Positions 31,632 to 35,716 of a stretch of 35,716 nucleotides of DNA are shown in pieces. The stretch is from assembly GCA_017960885.1 (NCBI GenBank), contig JAGCYI010000015.1, positions 1 to 35,716 of the forward strand, written 5' to 3'. A program made the position numbers and the translations under genes. The DNA is from Bacteroidales bacterium (GTDB lineage Bacteria; Bacteroidota; Bacteroidia; Bacteroidales; UBA3824). Every line of letters starts with the position of its first letter. Positions within the stretch are counted from its first letter, which is position 1. The notes beneath the pieces were generated by a model that saw nothing but the letters and a program-made list of their open reading frames with translations, was not told the origin of the DNA and did not search any database.

Positions 31632-31886
31632 ATGAAAATATTTTTTATATGCTCAGCCATTGTTGTCGCTGCCACGTTAGGGGTGATAAGGGCAACTGAT
31701 TCTAAGATTAATAGCACAATGAGCAATTTGCAGATTGAAAATGTTGAATTGTTGGCAGAAGGCGAACCAACACAAACAGATTGTTACAGACATTGTCGAC
31801 CCGCATGGTGTTGCTATTGTGATATAGCCGATTGGAGGGATAGGTCTGATTATCGGCGGTGTGAAGATATGTGGCCGTATTTTTAA
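31632..31886 (+). CDS. NVEALA-like secreted Cys-rich peptide, copy 2
   Basis: A protein of 84 residues, paralogous to the preceding peptide. It shares the signal (MKIFFICSAIVVAATLGVIR), the SNLQIENVELLAEGE block and the tail pattern D-C-Y-R-x-C-x-P-A-W-x-C-x-C-D-I-A, then R-C-E-x2-W-P. It has one extra Cys (WCCYC). The frame is open upstream to 31554, but the ATG at 31632 aligns with the start of copy 1. Variation between copies lies mainly in the tail charges (HCRPAWCC versus VCNPAWDC), as expected if the tail is the active product. A strong terminator follows. Confidence 0.8.
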   Translation: MKIFFICSAIVVAATLGVIRATDSKINSTMSNLQIENVELLAEGEPTQTDCYRHCRPAWCCYCDIADWRDRSDYRRCEDMWPYF

Positions 31887-31893
31887 ATTTATC

Positions 31894-31934
31894 GGAGCGC
31901 TCTAACCACATTATTATGGTTAGAACGCTCCTTT
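31894..31934 (+). terminator. Strong hairpin terminator after peptide gene 2
   Basis: A 15-bp stem (31894-31908 with 31917-31931, one C-A mismatch) around an 8-nt loop, then TTT before GTCTC. It starts 7 nt after the stop codon and is the clearest intrinsic-type terminator in the window. No promoter is visible before the next gene at 31960, so its expression may depend on read-through. Confidence 0.75.
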
Positions 31935-31959
31935 GTCTCACTTTTAAAGTAGAAAAAAG

Positions 31960-32547
31960 ATGAAGTATTATTTATTGTTTGTCTTGATATTTTTATCAAA
32001 CATTATGATGGCTCAAGATGGTCTTGTGGCAATTGGAGGAGGTGTGTCTAATGGTCCATCACCTGCTGCTGTTTTTGCCAAGAAAGCAGAAGTCGTTTAT
32101 AAATTCTTACCAACCAAATTCTTAGCTTCGTTAAATATTTATCATTCAAACATTAAAAATGGAGCTGATGTAGATAAGGCAGAATTATTCATGAATTATT
32201 TATTGCATGATTTACATTCCCCAAGTTTGTATATTGCATTGGGTTTGGATGGTAGAGATTGTAAATATGTAGATATAACAGCAGAAGGAAGTTATACTTG
32301 CATTTACTCTCTGAGATACAAGTTACCAAGTGTTAGGGTATATGCTTTTGAGAAAAAAGATATTCAGTACAACACTTCTGTTCCTATTGCTATGATTGTA
32401 GACAAGAAAGCATCACCTCCTGCGGATGTATTATCGAGAGTGCTTGGATGCACAAATACTTCAAATATCTCTAAAAAAGATTTGGAAGTTTTAAATCAAT
32501 CAACAACAGTTTGTATAATTTTTTCTTATGTAATTTATAAAAAATGA
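31960..32547 (+). CDS. Secreted protein of unknown function
   Basis: A protein of 195 residues with a clear signal peptide (MKYYLLFVLIFLSNIMMAQ, cleavage after MMA). The mature part is not recognised. It has a Gly-rich start (DGLVAIGGGVSNGPSPAA), alternating hydrophobic strands, and three Cys beyond the signal in CKYVDI, TCIYSLR and GCTNTS. It ends with VCIIFSYVIYKK. Its stop overlaps the start of the beta-propeller gene (ATGA), so the two are translationally coupled. It is AT-rich, like its neighbours. It probably acts in the periplasm or at the surface with the downstream lipoproteins; this is inferred from context. Confidence 0.7.
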   Translation: MKYYLLFVLIFLSNIMMAQDGLVAIGGGVSNGPSPAAVFAKKAEVVYKFLPTKFLASLNIYHSNIKNGADVDKAELFMNYLLHDLHSPSLYIALGLDGRDCKYVDITAEGSYTCIYSLRYKLPSVRVYAFEKKDIQYNTSVPIAMIVDKKASPPADVLSRVLGCTNTSNISKKDLEVLNQSTTVCIIFSYVIYKK

Positions 32548-33569
32548 AAAGAATATATTGTTTATTATCATTCTCTGTATTGCTGTTTGGATGTTCATCT
32601 GTAACTAATATGGATGATGTACGCTTTGTATCGTATAATGATTTCGGTGATATTTTCGAATTGAAAGGTGAAATATTTGAATTGGATTCTGTTTGGAAAC
32701 CTGAAAGGATATTCTCGATTGATTCTCTATTGATATTGACTGATCGTACTTGCGATAATATAGTCCAAATATTTAATAAGAGTAATCGACATCTTGTCGG
32801 TCAGAATTTACCATACGGAATAGGTCCAAACGAAAAACTATCATGTTGGTCTATTCAATTCTCTGACAATAAGGTGTATACTTTTGACTTACAAATGGGC
32901 GATTTGTCTGAATTTGATAAGTATGCTTTTTTTTCTAAACGTGGTGTTGGTTATAAAACTGCTATCTCTATTCCCGGCGCAACTGATATTTTGGCATTGA
33001 ATAATGGTAAATATGCTGCCTTTCATTTTGAAGATGATGACTCCATGCTATCCTTATATGATAGTTCTGGCAAACGAGAGAATATTCAAGTTGATTTTCC
33101 ACAGATTAATTTGGGTCAGATGTTGACCAATTTTCAAAAACGTAAATTTTATGAAACTCGTCTTTACTATAACTCCAAAAATGACAAAGTTTTTGTAACT
33201 TACTTGTGTACGGATTTATTTGATATTTACGATAGTAATCTTAAATTATTGCACCGTATTTATGGTCCGGATCATTTTATTCCTAATCTTAAAATAAATT
33301 CTATGACCATTGGACCAACAAAAGATACAAAATATTCTTCCGTATGTAGTTGCTTAACCGATAATTATATTTGGGTATTATATAACGGCACTAATGATAT
33401 AAACCACACTGACATTGTTTTAGTCTTTGATTATCAGGGTAATCCTATTAGAATGTATCATTTGGATACTCCGATTCATGGTATTGCCGTAGATGAAAAA
33501 GAAAAGGCTATTTATTGTATTGGCGAAAAACCAGAATTATGTGTAATGAAATTCAGCTATGAAGAATAG
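32544..33569 (+). CDS. Six-bladed beta-propeller (TolB-like) lipoprotein
   Basis: A protein of 341 residues with lipobox LLFGC (Cys17). The mature part resembles the Bacteroidota TolB-like/BF3164 propeller proteins. Repeated blade-like units end in short hydrophobic strands, for example RIFSIDSLLILTDRTCDNIV and QIFNKSNRHLVG, and later DIVLVFDYQGNPIRMYHLDT then HGIAVDEKEKAIYCIGEKPE. Such proteins are often encoded beside NVEALA-type genes, with unknown role. It overlaps the previous gene by 4 nt and the next by 11 nt, so the three form one translationally linked unit. Confidence 0.75.
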   Translation: MKRIYCLLSFSVLLFGCSSVTNMDDVRFVSYNDFGDIFELKGEIFELDSVWKPERIFSIDSLLILTDRTCDNIVQIFNKSNRHLVGQNLPYGIGPNEKLSCWSIQFSDNKVYTFDLQMGDLSEFDKYAFFSKRGVGYKTAISIPGATDILALNNGKYAAFHFEDDDSMLSLYDSSGKRENIQVDFPQINLGQMLTNFQKRKFYETRLYYNSKNDKVFVTYLCTDLFDIYDSNLKLLHRIYGPDHFIPNLKINSMTIGPTKDTKYSSVCSCLTDNYIWVLYNGTNDINHTDIVLVFDYQGNPIRMYHLDTPIHGIAVDEKEKAIYCIGEKPELCVMKFSYEE

Positions 33570-34443
33570 AATTTTTATTTTGAAATTTAGTTTGTTAGTT
33601 ATATTGTTTATATCATTAACTAATTGCAATAAAACAAGGAATGATTTTGAATCCCTTTGCAATGAATGGTATCAGAAGCGTATATTATTAGCAGACAATA
33701 TGGTTTTTACAAGGTTGGTGAAAGATACGATAGATAATAATCTTAACACTAATTGCAAAATTCTTTTTTACGTTGATTCATTGGGATGTACCATTTGTAA
33801 AATGAAAATGTATGAATGGGCATCTTTTATCACAGAAATAACTAACATTGTTCAAGATAGAGTATCATTTGTGTTGGTGATAAATCCAGATAAACAAAAA
33901 AATACGCTTAGGGAATTACGTTCTTCACTAATAGCAAGTCGTTTTGATTACCCAATATGGTTAGACATGAATGATTCTCTAAATAAACTCAATCATTTTC
34001 CACCCGATGAACGTTTCCACTGTTTCCTCTTGGATTCCGCCAACCGTGTCATTCTTATCGGCAACCCCGTCCAAAATCCGAAAATCAAGGAACTTTACAT
34101 TCGTACAATCTGCGAGCGTTTGGGAATAGATTATAATCCGCAACAAACGCAAGACAATACCCACGAGGTAAATCTCGGCACGTTTTCTATATCTGAAACC
34201 AAAGCGGCAACATTTCCCATCCGAAATTCAGAACAGTCCGAAATGGTAATCGACACGCTTTTTTCTTCGTGCGAATGTACAACTGCGCAAATCAATAAAA
34301 ATGTTATCAAACCAAACGAAACAGCCATTTTATCTGTTACTTACACCCCTGATGGGGTTGGCGATTTTTATCGAGAAGTATATGTAAAATTAAAGAACAA
34401 AGAAAAACCTTTGGTTTTTAAAATCAGAGGAACGGTTAAGTAA
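33559..34443 (+). CDS. Thioredoxin-like/DUF1573 lipoprotein
   Basis: A protein of 294 residues with lipobox SLTNC (Cys23). A thioredoxin-like domain follows with CxxC Cys77-Cys80 (SLGCTICKMKM) and LVINPDKQKNTLRELRSSL. Residues about 195-294 form a DUF1573 beta-sandwich (NLGTFSISETKAATFPIRNS, then SSCECTTAQINK and LVFKIRGTVK). CxxC plus Cys-rich peptides encoded upstream suggest a possible redox or disulfide-handling role, though this is inference. The first 150 codons or so are AT-rich, and from about 34000 onward codon use is distinctly more GC-rich, so the gene looks mosaic. Confidence 0.8.
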   Translation: MKNRIFILKFSLLVILFISLTNCNKTRNDFESLCNEWYQKRILLADNMVFTRLVKDTIDNNLNTNCKILFYVDSLGCTICKMKMYEWASFITEITNIVQDRVSFVLVINPDKQKNTLRELRSSLIASRFDYPIWLDMNDSLNKLNHFPPDERFHCFLLDSANRVILIGNPVQNPKIKELYIRTICERLGIDYNPQQTQDNTHEVNLGTFSISETKAATFPIRNSEQSEMVIDTLFSSCECTTAQINKNVIKPNETAILSVTYTPDGVGDFYREVYVKLKNKEKPLVFKIRGTVK

Positions 34444-34463
34444 ATAACTAAAACAATAGGCAG

Positions 34464-35716
34464 ATGAAAACTAATCTTCTCTTTTCTCTCTCACTTTCTT
34501 TATCCGCGTTATTAGCCTCCTGCTCCCAAGTTTCGCCACTCGAATATGCCTTGGAGCAGGCAGGCGATAACCGCCCCGAACTTGAACGTGTCCTTGCGCA
34601 CTACAAGTCCGACCCTGAGAAACTCGCTGCTGCAGAGTTTCTTATCGAGAATATGCCGGCGCATTTTTCGTATAAGGACAGCGCGGCTATACATATGTAC
34701 TATGAGGCGGCGATTCCTGTGCTCGAATCCGACCTTTCGCCTGTGCAGCAGCGTGATACTCTCTATTATATCACTACCGAGGTGATGCCTGGTATCGACA
34801 GGAATTTTGTGTCGGACATTAAGGTGATTACCGCCGATTATTTGATTTACAGCATCGACCACGCCTTCAACGAGTGGAAGACTCGTCCGTGGGCATCGCA
34901 CCTCACTTTCGATGAGTTCTGTGAGTGGCTTCTGCCGTATAAAACCGTTGAAAAACAGGAATTTGACTATTGGCGCGATACTCTTTCTAATTTCTTTTCC
35001 GACAATCTTAAAAGCCAACTTCCCGACGATGACGAGATGAACACCACCTACCGCACCGTGGATATTGTCCGCAATGAGATTCTCAGCAAGGTGACGCGCT
35101 ACGGATGGTACACCGAGGCAGGCTATCCTTTGCTCAGCGCACCTACTATGCGCCGAATAACCCACGGACGGTGTATCGACTATGTTACCCTTGGCGTCAA
35201 CACCTACCGCAGTCTTGGTATTCCCACAGTTATCGACCAAGCACCCTACTACGGGCGTTTCCGCGCGGGTCATTCGTGGGACGTGATTCTTACCGACCGT
35301 GGCGAACTACTGCCATCAGAATGGGACTTGGCTACTGAACACGGTAAAAAATTCTTCCCTGACCAACGTTTCCCGAAGGTTTACCGCAATACATACGCTA
35401 TCAACCGCGACCGTGTGAGATACCGCAACGAATCCGCCCTTAAATATCCTTTCGATTTCTGCGTGAAGGATGTTACCGAGATGTACACCCGCACTTCGGA
35501 TATTGAGATTGATATAAACACCAATGAAAAACTCGCCGAAAAATATTGTTACATAGCCATTTTCAACGGTCATAATGTTGAATGGTCGCTCGTAGACTAT
35601 GGCGAAATCAATAACGGCAAAGCCTGTTTCAAAAACATCGGCAGGAATGTGCTTTATCTTGCTATGGGTTTCAACGGCAAGTCGCTCGTGCCGCTCAACG
35701 ATCCGTTTATTCTTCA
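34464..35716 (+). CDS. Transglutaminase-like lipoprotein (partial, runs off the window)
   Basis: The frame opens at 34464 and is still open at the right edge, at least 417 residues. A lipoprotein signal ends in LLASC (Cys20). A helical N-terminal part (about 25-225) precedes a transglutaminase-like papain-fold core: Cys237 in HGRCIDYVTLGVN, followed by YRSLGIPTVI, and His270 in RAGHSWDVIL with Asp273 as a possible third residue. A beta-rich part begins at about 330. Bacterial members act as peptidases or crosslinkers on the outer surface. It follows the DUF1573 gene by 20 nt and is GC-richer than the peptide cassette, so it may belong to the native backbone. Confidence 0.8.
   Translation, partial: MKTNLLFSLSLSLSALLASCSQVSPLEYALEQAGDNRPELERVLAHYKSDPEKLAAAEFLIENMPAHFSYKDSAAIHMYYEAAIPVLESDLSPVQQRDTLYYITTEVMPGIDRNFVSDIKVITADYLIYSIDHAFNEWKTRPWASHLTFDEFCEWLLPYKTVEKQEFDYWRDTLSNFFSDNLKSQLPDDDEMNTTYRTVDIVRNEILSKVTRYGWYTEAGYPLLSAPTMRRITHGRCIDYVTLGVNTYRSLGIPTVIDQAPYYGRFRAGHSWDVILTDRGELLPSEWDLATEHGKKFFPDQRFPKVYRNTYAINRDRVRYRNESALKYPFDFCVKDVTEMYTRTSDIEIDINTNEKLAEKYCYIAIFNGHNVEWSLVDYGEINNGKACFKNIGRNVLYLAMGFNGKSLVPLNDPFIL

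Noticed and set aside
34512..35273. 253-residue open frame on the minus strand
   Set aside because: It lies entirely over the transglutaminase-like lipoprotein frame, which has a signal peptide, lipobox and catalytic motifs. The minus frame shows no recognisable motif.

Overview
The window is a Bacteroidales (phylum Bacteroidota) chromosome segment, about 40% GC and densely packed. The evidence is Bacteroidota-type promoter boxes (TAnnTTTG, sometimes with an upstream TTTG 19-20 nt away), almost no Shine-Dalgarno sequences, a PorV-like outer-membrane protein, a type IX secretion C-terminal-domain protein, a Rho factor with a long Gln/Pro insert, a linked pyrB-pyrI pair, and NVEALA-type peptides. 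The genus cannot be fixed from sequence alone. No rRNA, tRNA, insertion sequence, CRISPR array or phage module was seen.

Layout. 1-2.9 kb: end of a sugar-nucleotidyltransferase-like gene, a PorV-like barrel, phosphatidylserine synthase (pssA) and endonuclease III (nth). 2.9-3.5 kb: a non-coding gap with a three-copy 32-nt repeat and a decayed AraC-family C-terminus. 3.5-6.6 kb: a TonB-like protein translationally coupled to a small radical-SAM enzyme, then an AAA-like ATPase fused to a PD-(D/E)XK nuclease domain. 6.6-16.3 kb: housekeeping genes (PgpH-type c-di-AMP phosphodiesterase, pyrI/pyrB, rhomboid protease, class IV aminotransferase, YqgE, kdsB, a T9SS CTD mini-protein, rho, an ECF sigma factor). 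Several convergent neighbours share their stop codons.

16.4-28.1 kb: a tight seven-gene run, apparently one operon, starting at a good promoter. It encodes a coiled-coil lipoprotein, a membrane Ser/Thr kinase with a C-terminal SH3 domain, a PP2C phosphatase, a degenerate Hsp70/actin-like protein, two paralogous many-spanning DUF2339-type membrane proteins, and recJ. The pairing of writer (kinase), eraser (phosphatase), pseudo-chaperone ATPase and two large membrane proteins is the best candidate here for an undescribed signalling or envelope system.

28.1-35.7 kb: a TraX-like membrane protein and a membrane-anchored TPR/HTH regulator on the minus strand, then a 0.8-kb control region with paired palindromes and a promoter. 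Next come a 41-residue hydrophobic ORF and two tandem NVEALA-like secreted Cys-rich peptides. Each peptide gene is preceded by a conserved leader that can form two matching hairpins with compensatory base changes, and a strong terminator follows. Downstream are a secreted protein of unknown function, a beta-propeller lipoprotein, a thioredoxin-like/DUF1573 lipoprotein and a transglutaminase-like lipoprotein that runs off the window. The genes from 30.8 to about 34.0 kb are clearly more AT-rich than their surroundings, and the change falls inside the DUF1573 gene. This suggests a mosaic or horizontally exchanged peptide cassette.
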